NCBI GenBank assembly: GCA_000753455.2
Contig: LM994670.1
Coordinates: forward strand, 270,464-334,463
Direction: 5' to 3'
Origin: Clostridium jeddahitimonense
GTDB taxonomy: Bacteria > Bacillota > Clostridia > Clostridiales > Clostridiaceae
Length of the DNA: 64,000 nucleotides
The notes under the pieces are model-generated. The model had not been told where the DNA came from. It saw nothing but the letters and a program-made list of their open reading frames with translations, and searched no databases. Made by a program: the position numbers and the translations under genes. Positions 45,486-54,086 of this stretch are shown one piece after another. Position 1 is the stretch's first letter; every line of letters begins with the position of its first letter.

Positions 45486-46478
45486 ATGAATTATAAAGAG
45501 CTTAACAGTGCATTTAAGAAAATAAATAATTGGTATGATAAGAAAACTAAAGTACTTACTGTTAAAACTAGACCTTTTAATACATCTATTGTATTTTCAA
45601 ATTTAATAAATAGAGTTTTATATGATAATGGTAAGATATTATATGTATGGGGTTGTACCGATAAGGAGCAAATAAAAAAGAGAAAGAGAGAATACTATAA
45701 TATTTTAATAGATGAACAGAAGAAGAATCATATAGGAGACGATATAAAGTTTATAACTATAGATTTATTAGAAGAAGTATATGATGATTTCGACCTTGTT
45801 ATATTTGATGATATAAGTATATTTTCATCTATATCAAAAAATAGACTTAGAGAAGCTGTAGAAGATGTTTATTGGAGATCTAGTAAGATAATTATATATT
45901 CTTCAGAGTATGTGTTTCCAATAGGGAGTAAAATGGAATTAGTTTATTTAGTTGATAATGTGCCAATCGTAGAGCCAAGGTTTGTTTTAACTAGAATAAG
46001 ATTAGAAAATGATATACCACTAGCTTTATATGAATATCTTAAATGGTTTAAGAAGAATAAAAAAAGAGCTTTAATTATTGTTCCATCTGAATATATGTTA
46101 AATAAGATTTACAATAATTATTATAACACTTTAAAGAATGATGATATAAGGGTGGTTAAATACGTAAAAGAACAGAACTTTGGATTTGTGGAAGATATAT
46201 TAGAAGGGTATAATGACTCTATTTTTATAGTTACTAATAGTATAGGTAATTATATTAATTTTATAGATGATTTAAATATAGTTATGTTATTTTCGGATAA
46301 TGAATCTTTCAGCTATAAAGAGATAATTTATCTATGTGGGGCTCTTAGAGTTAGTAATGAGTTTTTACCTGAGATACTGTTGGTATCGAAAGAGATATCA
46401 GATGATATGGATAAATCTAAAAATATAACAAGAGGATTTAATCAAAGCTTATGGGAAAGAAAATTATTAAAGAAATAA
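45486..46478 (+). CDS. Degenerate ComFA-like helicase (probable pseudo-enzyme)
   Basis: 330 residues with no complete helicase motif. Its layout follows ComFA, the DNA-uptake ATPase encoded before comFC. Where ComFA has a Walker A (GxGKT) this has VKTRPFNTSIVFSNL. Where it has the DEAD-type Walker B it has DFDLVIFDDISIF near 101-113. The C-terminal pattern VTNSIGNYINFIDDLNIV and FSYKEIIYLCGALRV matches in spacing the ComFA segment ending in the GRxGR motif, but without the arginines. I infer a ComFA descendant that has lost ATPase function yet remains an intact frame. It overlaps comFC by 28 bases. Confidence 0.55.
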   Translation: MNYKELNSAFKKINNWYDKKTKVLTVKTRPFNTSIVFSNLINRVLYDNGKILYVWGCTDKEQIKKRKREYYNILIDEQKKNHIGDDIKFITIDLLEEVYDDFDLVIFDDISIFSSISKNRLREAVEDVYWRSSKIIIYSSEYVFPIGSKMELVYLVDNVPIVEPRFVLTRIRLENDIPLALYEYLKWFKKNKKRALIIVPSEYMLNKIYNNYYNTLKNDDIRVVKYVKEQNFGFVEDILEGYNDSIFIVTNSIGNYINFIDDLNIVMLFSDNESFSYKEIIYLCGALRVSNEFLPEILLVSKEISDDMDKSKNITRGFNQSLWERKLLKK

Positions 46479-47095
46479 GGAACATTGTATCAACTATTCT
46501 TGATATTATTTATCCACCATCCAATAGATGCATAATTTGTAATTCTGAAGATTTTATAGGAATATGCCCATATTGCAAAAGTAAAATTAAGAGATTAGAA
46601 AATCAGGATGATATATTATCATATGGATATTATGGAGGCATATTAAAAGAGTTAATATTAGCATTTAAATATGATAAAAACTTTACTGCTGGAAATGTTA
46701 TTTCTGAATTGTTATTAAATTTAATATATGAAAATAATATAGAATTTGATGAAATATGCTATGTTCCTATGAGTAAATCCTCTGTTAAACAGAGGGGGTT
46801 TAATCAATGTGAAGTAATTGCCAAAAATCTAAGTAAATCATTAGATATTCCAGTTAATGATTCGCTTATTAAAATTAAAGATACTAGAGAACAAAAAAGT
46901 CTATCAAAAGAAGAAAGATATAAAAATATTAAAGGTGCTTTTAAAATAAAAGAAAATAATATTGAAAATAAAAGAATTTTGCTTGTAGATGACGTAGTTA
47001 CAACTGGGGCAACACTATTAGAATGTAAAAAAATATTAAAAAATTGTGATATAGAAGAAATTACTATATTGACAATTGCCAAAAGCAATATATAA
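46451..47095 (+). CDS. comFC: ComFC, phosphoribosyltransferase-like competence protein
   Basis: 214 residues. N-terminal four-Cys zinc finger (CIIC at about 26 and CPYC at about 39), then a PRTase domain with the PRPP loop LLVDDVVTTGATLLE near 179 and FNQCEVIAKNLSKSL. ComFC takes part in cytoplasmic handling of imported DNA in competent species; in non-competent bacteria its role is unclear. Its ATG lies inside the upstream gene (28-base overlap), so coupled. Its last codons hold the promoter of raiA RNA. Confidence 0.92.
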   Translation: MGKKIIKEIRNIVSTILDIIYPPSNRCIICNSEDFIGICPYCKSKIKRLENQDDILSYGYYGGILKELILAFKYDKNFTAGNVISELLLNLIYENNIEFDEICYVPMSKSSVKQRGFNQCEVIAKNLSKSLDIPVNDSLIKIKDTREQKSLSKEERYKNIKGAFKIKENNIENKRILLVDDVVTTGATLLECKKILKNCDIEEITILTIAKSNI

Positions 47096-47096
47096 T
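47069..47096 (+). promoter_or_regulatory. Sigma-A promoter of raiA RNA, inside comFC
   Basis: Perfect TTGACA (47069-47074), 16-base spacer, perfect TATAAT (47091-47096), overlapping the comFC stop codon. Its predicted start, about 47103-47105, coincides with the 5-prime end of the RNA. Confidence 0.85.
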
Positions 47097-47104
47097 ATTA
47101 ATGT

Positions 47105-47311
47105 AAAAGTTAGGTCTGTGGATGCAAGTCGATGCCAGTCGCAGGCGAAACGATCCACGTAAGTTAGACAAAGTTTTAATGAGCATGGTGCGGTATAGAA
47201 GTAAGTCCTACCAACAGTTATGTTGAGAGTGTGAGTAGTGAGAGGGTAATTCTGGGTAGCAAAAGCTCCAGTAGGCGAGTGTGGGGTCAAAATCCAGGTC
47301 AGCTAACTTTT
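47105..47311 (+). ncRNA. raiA-motif noncoding RNA
   Basis: 207 bases of unusually GC-balanced, structured sequence with no ORF. The closing stem is AAAGTTAG/CTAACTTT. It contains a long conserved-looking core (GATGCCAGTCGCAGGCGAAA, then CATGGTGCGGTATAGAAGTA and GCTCCAGTAGGCGAGTG). It lies upstream of an hpf/raiA gene, which is how the raiA motif was defined in Firmicutes. A consensus promoter sits at its 5-prime end and a strong terminator directly after it, so it is a free-standing abundant RNA and not a leader of hpf. Identified by position and appearance; I could not run a covariance search. Confidence 0.85.
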
Positions 47312-47314
47312 GCA

Positions 47315-47353
47315 AAAAATCCACTAATTTCTTAGAAATTAGTGGATTTTTTA
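47315..47353 (+). terminator. Intrinsic terminator of raiA RNA
   Basis: Stem AAATCCACTAATTTCT/AGAAATTAGTGGATTTT with T-tract, five bases after the closing stem of the RNA. Confidence 0.9.
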
Positions 47354-47531
47354 TGTAAACTTATAATAATTAAAGATAAGTTAAGTAAATCAAAACTATA
47401 GAAAGAATATTCAGAAAATTCAAATATAATGAGGCTTGTTTCATAAAACTTTAAATAGTAGAATATATATAAATAAAAGAATTTGAAATCTTAAAAGACA
47501 TAACCACAACGAATAGAGAGGGGTTGACCTT

Positions 47532-48062
47532 ATGAGAGTAACAGTAATAGGTAAGAATATTAACGTGACACCAGCATTAAAGGAAATAATTGAGAAGAAG
47601 ATTTCAAAATTAGACAGGTATTTTAATCCAGGCGTAGAAGCTAGAGCTACACTAAGTGTACAAAGGAATAGGCAGATATTCGAGGTAACAATACCATTCA
47701 ATGGTGTTATACTAAGATGTGAAGAAGCCACTGATGATATGTATAAGTCAATAGATTTAGTAGAAAACAAATTAGAAAGACAGATAAGAAAACAAAGAAC
47801 TAAACTATCAAGAAGAAATAATAGTTCTTTAAAATTTTCTAACATAGAAGAAGTAGCAATAGAAGATGAAGAAAGAACTGGCGAAATAGTAAAAATTAAA
47901 AAATTTAATATAAAACCAATGACTGCAGATGAGGCAATATTACAAATGGAGTTAGTAGAACACGACTTTTTTGTATTTAAGGATGCAGATACAAATAATA
48001 TTAATGTAATTTATAGAAGAAAAGATGGAAATTATGGTATCTTAGAGCCGGATTATGAGTAA
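47532..48062 (+). CDS. hpf: Long-form ribosome hibernation promoting factor (HPF/RaiA)
   Basis: 176 residues, long form: N-terminal ribosome-binding domain (MRVTVIGKNINVTPALKEII, LSVQRNRQIFEVTIPFNG, LVENKLERQIRKQRTKLSRR) and a C-terminal dimerisation domain (about 120-176, IKKFNIKPMTADEAILQMEL). It joins 70S ribosomes into 100S dimers in slow growth. GAGAGGGG upstream. The 180 bases between the raiA terminator and this gene hold no other gene; a promoter must lie there but I see no clear one. Confidence 0.95.
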   Translation: MRVTVIGKNINVTPALKEIIEKKISKLDRYFNPGVEARATLSVQRNRQIFEVTIPFNGVILRCEEATDDMYKSIDLVENKLERQIRKQRTKLSRRNNSSLKFSNIEEVAIEDEERTGEIVKIKKFNIKPMTADEAILQMELVEHDFFVFKDADTNNINVIYRRKDGNYGILEPDYE

Positions 48063-48067
48063 ATTAT

Positions 48068-48098
48068 AAGGGAGTTCCTTTTGAAGGGACTCCTTTTA
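48068..48098 (+). terminator. Intrinsic terminator of hpf
   Basis: Stem AAGGGAGTTCC/GGGACTCCTT, loop TTTTGAA, then TTTTA. Confidence 0.8.
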
Positions 48099-48205
48099 GA
48101 TTTTTCATAAAGTTTATTTTTGTTGAATTATTAACATAATAAATGGTATAATTTATAAAAGAACTTTAAGATATAATAATGGTTTATAATTGAAAGGAAA
48201 TACTT

Positions 48206-50719
48206 ATGGGATTTTTAGAGAAACTATTTGGAACATATAGTGAAAGAGAAGTAAAAAAACTTCAAGGTATAGCTGATAAAATAGAAGCTTTAGAGCCATC
48301 TATGCAAGCTTTAACAGATGAAGGGTTACAAAATAAAACAGTTGAATTTAAAGATAGAATAGCTAAAGGGGAATCTTTAGATAGTATATTACCAGAAGCT
48401 TTTGCAGTTTGTAGAGAAGCTTCTTGGAGAGTATTAGGAATGAAGCATTTTAGAGTTCAATTACTTGGTGGTATGGTACTTCATCAAGGAAGAATAGCTG
48501 AAATGAAAACTGGGGAAGGTAAAACTCTTGTAGCCACACTACCAGCATACCTTAATGGATTAACAGGAAAGGGTGTTCACGTTATTACAGTAAATGACTA
48601 TCTTGCTAAAACGCAAATGGAAGAGATGGGGCATTTATATAACTTCTTAGGATTAACAACTGGAGTTATAGTACATGGAATAACTAACGATGAAAGAAGA
48701 GCAGCTTATAACTGTGATATCACATACGGTACTAATAACGAGTATGGTTTTGATTACTTAAGAGATAATATGGTAATCTACAAAGAAGAAATGGTTCAAA
48801 GAGAATTAAACTTTGCAATAGTAGACGAAGTTGACTCTATTTTAATAGACGAAGCTAGAACACCGCTTATAATTTCAGGTATGGGAGATAAGTCAACTAG
48901 ATTCTATAGTGTTGCAGACTATTTCGTTAAAACATTAGTTAAAGAGCAAGACTTTACTATAGATGAAAAAGCAAATGCAGTTTTACTAACTGATGAAGGT
49001 GTTGTTAAAGCTGAAAAATGCTTTAATTTAGAAAACTATGCAGATGCTAAAAACTTAGAATTACAACACTATGTAACTCAAGCACTTAAAGCTAATTACA
49101 CAATGAAACTAGATAAAGACTATATGGTTAAAGATGACCAAATAGTTATTATAGATGAGTTTACAGGAAGACTTATGGAAGGTAGAAGATACTCAGATGG
49201 TCTTCACCAAGCTATTGAAGCCAAAGAAGGAGTTAAAATTCAAAGAGAATCTAAGACTTTAGCAACAATAACATTCCAAAACTACTTCAGAATGTATGAT
49301 AAATTATCAGGTATGACAGGTACAGCTTTAACAGAAGAAAATGAATTTAGAGAAATCTATAATTTAGATGTTATTGTTATACCAACTAATAGACCAGTTG
49401 CAAGAATAGATAGCTCAGATATTGTTTATAAAAATGAAGCTGGTAAGTATAAGGCTATAATAAATGAAATAGTTTCTTCTAACGAGAAAGGCCAACCAGT
49501 TTTAGTTGGTACTGCTAGTGTTGATAGATCAGAGTATATTTCATCTCTATTAAAGAAGAGAGGAATAAAGCATCAAGTGCTTAATGCCAAATATCATTCT
49601 CAAGAAGCTGAAATAATATCTCATGCTGGTGAATATGGAGCTGTTACAATAGCTACTAACATGGCTGGTAGAGGTACAGATATTAAGCTTGGTGAAGGTG
49701 TTATAGAAGTTGGTGGATTAAAGGTAATAGGTACTGAAAGACACGAATCAAGAAGAATAGATAACCAATTAAGAGGTAGATCAGGACGTCAAGGGGACCC
49801 AGGTGCATCATTATTCTTTATATCTTTAGAAGATGACTTGATGAGAATTTTCGGTTCAGAAAAGATTCAAGGAGTTATAGATAAGCTAGGACTTGAAGAG
49901 GATGAAGCAATAGAAAGTAATATGGTTACTAAAGCTATAGAAAATGCTCAAAAGAAAGTTGAAGGTAATAACTTTGATATAAGAAAGAACTTACTTGGAT
50001 ATGATGATGTAATGAATCTTCAAAGAGAAGTTATCTATAGACAAAGAAGAGAAGTTTTAGAAGGTAAAAACTTAAAAGATCAAATAGAATCTATGATAGA
50101 AGAGGTTATTGCAGATGCTGTAAATTCTCACTTAATGGGTGAGATTGAAAACCTAGAAGAAGAGTTAGGTAAGTTATTACAATACTTAGGGGATATATGT
50201 CTACCTAATGGAACAGTAACTGTAGAAGATTTAGCTGACCTTTCTAATACAGAAATAAAAGATAAATTATTATCTGTAGTATTAGAAATTTATAAAGGTA
50301 AAGAGTTAGAATTTGGTGAAGAACAAATGAGAGAAATCGAAAGAGTAGTTCTTTTAAGAGTTGTTGACCAAAAATGGATGGCTCATATAGATAATATGGA
50401 TCATTTAAAACAAGGAATGGGATTAAGAGCATATAAGCAACAAGATCCAATTCAAGCGTACCAAATGGAAGGTAGTGCAATGTTTGAAGAAATGATCGAG
50501 GGAATTAAGAATGAAACAGTTAAGTTCTTATTCCATGTAAGAGTTGAAAGACCAGTGGAAAGAGAAAAAGTTGTAGAAGAAACTTCTGCTAGTCATGGAG
50601 AAGATGATAAGAGCTTAAAGAAGGAACCTGCAAGAAATGAAAACAAAGTAGGAAGAAATGATGTTTGTCCTTGCGGAAGTGGAAAGAAATATAAAAACTG
50701 CTGCGGCAGAGGAGTATAA
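48206..50719 (+). CDS. secA: Protein translocase ATPase SecA
   Basis: 837 residues, full length. Walker [14 protein letters not shown] near 100, [29 protein letters not shown] and [15 protein letters not shown]. The C-terminal zinc tail [17 protein letters not shown] is intact. Drives preproteins through SecYEG. GAAAGGAA upstream. Between hpf and prfB, the standard order in Firmicutes. Confidence 0.98.
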   Translation: MGFLEKLFGTYSEREVKKLQGIADKIEALEPSMQALTDEGLQNKTVEFKDRIAKGESLDSILPEAFAVCREASWRVLGMKHFRVQLLGGMVLHQGRIAEMKTGEGKTLVATLPAYLNGLTGKGVHVITVNDYLAKTQMEEMGHLYNFLGLTTGVIVHGITNDERRAAYNCDITYGTNNEYGFDYLRDNMVIYKEEMVQRELNFAIVDEVDSILIDEARTPLIISGMGDKSTRFYSVADYFVKTLVKEQDFTIDEKANAVLLTDEGVVKAEKCFNLENYADAKNLELQHYVTQALKANYTMKLDKDYMVKDDQIVIIDEFTGRLMEGRRYSDGLHQAIEAKEGVKIQRESKTLATITFQNYFRMYDKLSGMTGTALTEENEFREIYNLDVIVIPTNRPVARIDSSDIVYKNEAGKYKAIINEIVSSNEKGQPVLVGTASVDRSEYISSLLKKRGIKHQVLNAKYHSQEAEIISHAGEYGAVTIATNMAGRGTDIKLGEGVIEVGGLKVIGTERHESRRIDNQLRGRSGRQGDPGASLFFISLEDDLMRIFGSEKIQGVIDKLGLEEDEAIESNMVTKAIENAQKKVEGNNFDIRKNLLGYDDVMNLQREVIYRQRREVLEGKNLKDQIESMIEEVIADAVNSHLMGEIENLEEELGKLLQYLGDICLPNGTVTVEDLADLSNTEIKDKLLSVVLEIYKGKELEFGEEQMREIERVVLLRVVDQKWMAHIDNMDHLKQGMGLRAYKQQDPIQAYQMEGSAMFEEMIEGIKNETVKFLFHVRVERPVEREKVVEETSASHGEDDKSLKKEPARNENKVGRNDVCPCGSGKKYKNCCGRGV

Positions 50720-50746
50720 AAAAGTGCCCTAAGGGCACTTTTTTAA
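50720..50746 (+). terminator. Intrinsic terminator of secA
   Basis: Stem AAAAGTGCCC/GGGCACTTTT, loop TAA, then T residues. Confidence 0.9.
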
Positions 50747-50749
50747 TTA

Positions 50750-50928
50750 TTAATTTTAAATTTTAAATTGGAGAAAGAGATTCTATGAATTTTACAGTTT
50801 AAAATATATATTATTATTTTAAATAGATGTTTATAATGATAGAATATAGTAAAAAGGAATTAAGAAGAAATTTCATAGATAATTTTTAATTCTTAATTAT
50901 AAATTATAAATTATAAATTATAAATTGG
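50750..50928. repeat. AT-rich inverted-repeat element with tandem heptamers
   Basis: Left part AATTTTAAATTTTAAATTGG and right part AATTTTTAATTCTTAATTAT form imperfect inverted arms. The right end carries four exact tandem copies of TTATAAA (50897-50924). It fills the secA-prfB gap up to 15 bases before the prfB ribosome binding site; no gene. Confidence 0.5.
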
Positions 50929-50945
50929 CTAAAGGGGTTGATATA

Positions 50946-52044
50946 GTGTTAATTAAATTAGAGCAAGAGCTTGCTAAACTTAATAGTTTAAAGGTTACAT
51001 TAGATGAAATGAGGGCTTCTCTTTGACAAGGACAGTTTAGAAAAGAGATTTCAAGAGCTTGAGCTTCAGATGCAGGAAAAAGGATTCTGGGATGATATAA
51101 AAAGAGCAGAAGAAGTTACTAAAGAAAGTAAGAGTATTAAGGATAAAATAGATAGATTTGAAAGTTTAATTAATAGAATAGATGATGTTGAAGTATTAGC
51201 TGAAATTGCAGAAGATGATGAAGAGACTGTAAATGAAATTATCTATGAGATTAGAGATATAGAAAAACTAATTGAAGAATATAGAATAGAGTTACTTTTA
51301 TCTGGTGAATATGATAAAAATGATGCTATATTAAACCTTCATGCAGGAGTTGGTGGATCTGATGCTAATGATTGGACTGATATGCTTCTTAGAATGTATA
51401 CTAGATGGTGCGAAAAGAAAGGCTATAAGGTTCAAGTAGTAGATTTATTAGAAGGTGACGAGGCTGGAATAAAGAGTGTTACCTTAAAAGTAAAAGGGGA
51501 ATTTGCTTATGGATATTTGAAAGCTGAAAAGGGTATCCATAGGTTAGTAAGAATATCACCTTTTAATGCTAATGGTAAGAGACAAACATCCTTTGCTTCA
51601 GTAGAAGTACTACCAGAGCTTACTAAAGACCAAGATATTGATATTAGATCTGATGATTTAAAGATAGATACGTATAGAGCGAGTGGAGCTGGTGGGCAAC
51701 ACGTAAATAAAACTGAATCAGCTATAAGAATAACTCATATACCAACTGGAATAGTTGTACAGTGCCAAAATGAAAGAAGTCAATTTTCAAATAAAGACAC
51801 AGCCATGTCAATGCTTAAGTCTAAACTTATAGAACTTAAGGATAGAGCTCATAAAGAGAAAATTGAAGATTTGACTGGGGAGCTAAAAGATATGGGATGG
51901 GGAAGTCAAATAAGATCGTATGTATTCCATCCATATAACATGGTTAAAGATCATAGAACTAACGAAGAAACATCAAATCTAAGTTCTGTTATGGATGGTG
52001 GAATAGATCAGTTTATAACTGCTTATCTAAAACAGAATAAATAG
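50946..52044 (+). CDS. prfB: Peptide chain release factor 2, with programmed +1 frameshift
   Basis: GTG start at 50946 after AAAGGGG. The first 26 codons end CTT (51021-51023) and are followed in frame by TGA; reading resumes at GAC 51025 after a +1 shift on CTTTGAC, with a Shine-Dalgarno-like AGGG a few bases before. This is the classic RF2 autoregulatory site. The total product is about 365 residues. RF2 marks: VRISPFNANGKRQTS (SPF codon recognition) and GAGGQHVNKTESAIRITH (GGQ). RF2 reads UGA and UAA; low RF2 promotes the shift. Not a pseudogene. Confidence 0.96.
51013..51027 (+). promoter_or_regulatory. prfB programmed frameshift site
   Basis: AGGGCTTCTCTTTGAC: an SD-like AGGG, slip codon CTT, stop TGA and 3-prime C, matching the RF2 autoregulation signal. 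The two reading frames join exactly here. Confidence 0.93.
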
Positions 52045-52122
52045 CTTGAAAATGTTGTTAGCTAAAGCTTACAAGAGAAATATTAGCAAAGTTAAGAGAA
52101 ATATTCATCTTTAGTGAAAAGA

Positions 52123-52168
52123 AATATGCCTACGACAGATATGATATTCATGTCGTAGGCATTTATTT
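52123..52168. terminator. Bidirectional intrinsic terminator
   Basis: Stem ATGCCTACGACA/TGTCGTAGGCAT with a 14-base loop between prfB and the convergent M28 peptidase gene; TTTATTTATT follows on plus. Confidence 0.75.
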
Positions 52169-53513
52169 ATTTTACTTTTTTCTTAAGAAGAGGATATCCA
52201 ACTAAGACACCTAGAATTATTGATAAAACTAGAATTAACAGTTTATTGTAAAGTAATAAAGTAAAGTTGTTATAGCAACTATTCATTATTTTTTGGTTTA
52301 CTATTTCATAAACTGAATCTATAGCATCAGTACTAATATAGGTTGTAGTGTCATATGGAGTATGAATTTTACTTAAATCACTATGACAAAAGCTTACTGA
52401 ATCTATACCTAACTTATTAAAGCTAGCATGATCACTTGAGTCTTGATATACAACTTCATAAGAAGTATTATTTTTTTTACATAGTTCTTCTAATGATTTT
52501 AGTAGTTCTGAATCTTTATCTTTAAAATCAACACCTTGCATAAATGTTATTGGAAAACCAGAGCTTCCAACCATATCAAAATTTATGACTTCCGAATTTT
52601 TTAAATTAAATATATTGTCTTCTGCAAACTGTTTCGATCCTAATAACCCAAATTCCTCCGCATTTAGAGCAACAAAAATTATATCTCGATTAGGTTTAGC
52701 AAATGTAGAAAGGCTACGTTGAAGTTCAAGCATAAAGCTTGTACCCGATGCGTTATCTAATGCACCACCATATATATTACCTAAGCCGTCTTTACCTAAG
52801 TGATCAAAGTGGGCTGTAATTACTAAAGGGGCAGCTTCTTTATCAGTACCCTCAATAACACCAACTACATTAGAGATTGTTTTGTTTTCAGCTTCAAAAG
52901 GAACATGAACAGAAATTTCTTTCCCTTCATTTAAGCTATTAAGTATTTTGTTCTTGGTGTTTTCTGTCACCATAATAACAGCATCATAAGGAAAATCGCT
53001 CATGAAGGAACTTCTAAAGTAAAGTTCATTTCCATTAGGAACAAAAAATAAAAACTTGTTTTCAGAAGTAGTTACTTCAATAGAAAGATAGAATGAAGAA
53101 ATTTTATCTTTATTAGAAAAAGTAAATCTATTTCCTCTAAAGTTAATCATATCTTCTTTAAAGTCAACTCCATATTGAAGTTCTTCTTCTACTTTGCCAT
53201 TAGACATTATTTTAAGATAAGGTGTTGTGTCTGTAGAAATTGGACAGATAGTATTAAAATCTTTTTTGTAACTACCGTCTCCATAAGTTTTTAAATTACT
53301 TTCTTTAAATTTATTTTCTATAAAATCTGCAACCATCGTATTCTCAGTAGAACCAGCTAAACGTCCATTAAATGTTTCCGAAGAAAGTACATCTATAGTG
53401 TCTTTTACGTTGCTAGAATCAAAAGATGAATATGAACAGTTAAGCAAAATTAGAAAAAATAATAAAATAAATGTTACGGATAAGCTTAAAAGATATATAA
53501 GTTTTTTTCGCAT
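52167..53513 (-). CDS. Membrane-anchored M28 family metallopeptidase
   Basis: 448 residues. N-terminal membrane helix (about 6-25), protease domain, and a C-terminal membrane helix (about 420-440, KLLILVLSIILGVLVGYPLL) with KKKVK end. The di-zinc site is seen in VITAHFDHLGKDG, GGALDNASGTS (bridging Asp), LNAEEFGLLGSKQF and DSSDHASFNKLGI. Members are aminopeptidases or di-/tripeptidases. Both ends in the membrane suggest the catalytic part faces outside. Substrate unknown; monocistronic. Confidence 0.88.
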   Translation of the reverse strand: MRKKLIYLLSLSVTFILLFFLILLNCSYSSFDSSNVKDTIDVLSSETFNGRLAGSTENTMVADFIENKFKESNLKTYGDGSYKKDFNTICPISTDTTPYLKIMSNGKVEEELQYGVDFKEDMINFRGNRFTFSNKDKISSFYLSIEVTTSENKFLFFVPNGNELYFRSSFMSDFPYDAVIMVTENTKNKILNSLNEGKEISVHVPFEAENKTISNVVGVIEGTDKEAAPLVITAHFDHLGKDGLGNIYGGALDNASGTSFMLELQRSLSTFAKPNRDIIFVALNAEEFGLLGSKQFAEDNIFNLKNSEVINFDMVGSSGFPITFMQGVDFKDKDSELLKSLEELCKKNNTSYEVVYQDSSDHASFNKLGIDSVSFCHSDLSKIHTPYDTTTYISTDAIDSVYEIVNQKIMNSCYNNFTLLLYNKLLILVLSIILGVLVGYPLLKKKVK

Positions 53514-53588
53514 AAAAGTACCTCGAAATTATAATATATATCTAATAATATTATTCTAATGTTTGTAATATGATTAAAATAAATAAAA

Positions 53589-53921
53589 TTATGTTTTTGA
53601 ATATGTCAAAACTATTACTCCGTTAATTAGTGAGAATATTAAACATATATAAATAAAGGTATTAAGTTGTCCTTTAACAATAGAGAAAATACCACCAACA
53701 ACAGTACAAAGTAAAGTTAGAATATTTAAGAATTTTATAAATCCATTCTTACCTGATAATATTTCCTTCATTGATGTTAATAAAATTAATATCAATGTTA
53801 AGAATATAAATATATTCCTTAGATTTGTAGAAAAGTCAATTACGTAAAATTCATTTAATACAAGGAATGTTATAAATATTATTAATAGAATATACATAAA
53901 TTTATTAATAAATTGAGGCAT
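53589..53921 (-). CDS. Small multi-pass membrane protein, unknown
   Basis: 110 residues from the ATG at 53921 (minus), placed by AGGTGGTGAT just upstream; a longer frame passes back through the operator. Three to four hydrophobic segments (about 8-26, 29-47, 58-76, 83-102) with short polar loops such as SMKEILSGKNGF. Family not recognised. Directly upstream lie a good sigma-A promoter and a perfect 21-base palindrome, so it is regulated by a dedicated repressor. Lies between the M28 peptidase gene and tex. Confidence 0.65.
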   Translation of the reverse strand: MPQFINKFMYILLIIFITFLVLNEFYVIDFSTNLRNIFIFLTLILILLTSMKEILSGKNGFIKFLNILTLLCTVVGGIFSIVKGQLNTFIYICLIFSLINGVIVLTYSKT

Positions 53922-53934
53922 AATATCACCACCT

Positions 53935-53955
53935 AATTGTAAATATTTTACAATT
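53935..53955 (-). promoter_or_regulatory. Palindromic operator, regulator unknown
   Basis: Perfect inverted repeat AATTGTAAA-tat-TTTACAATT, placed between the -10 and the ribosome binding site of the small membrane protein gene. Shape fits a dimeric repressor; I do not match it to a named regulator. Confidence 0.55.
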
Positions 53956-53957
53956 AA

Positions 53958-53986
53958 ATTATACAAGTTAATTTACTTAATATCAA
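53958..53986 (-). promoter_or_regulatory. Sigma-A promoter of the small membrane protein gene
   Basis: On the minus strand TTGATA (53981-53986), 17-base spacer, TATAAT (53958-53963). Confidence 0.7.
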
Positions 53987-54086
53987 TAGTGTAATATTCA
54001 GGAAGAAAAAATATTAAAAAATAATTGGGAAATATTATATAATAGTTAGTGAAAGAAAAATAAGTGACATAAGTTTAGGAGGAGCT

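Noticed and set aside
47036..47290. 84-codon open frame on the minus strand
   Set aside because: It is antisense to raiA RNA and the end of comFC, with no ribosome binding site; the structured RNA explains the composition.
50897..50924. Tandem repeats as a CRISPR remnant
   Set aside because: Seven-base contiguous copies without spacers; no cas genes in the window.
50946..51069. prfB looking like a pseudogene because of an in-frame TGA
   Set aside because: The TGA is at the RF2 programmed frameshift site with all signal parts, and the frame continues intact.
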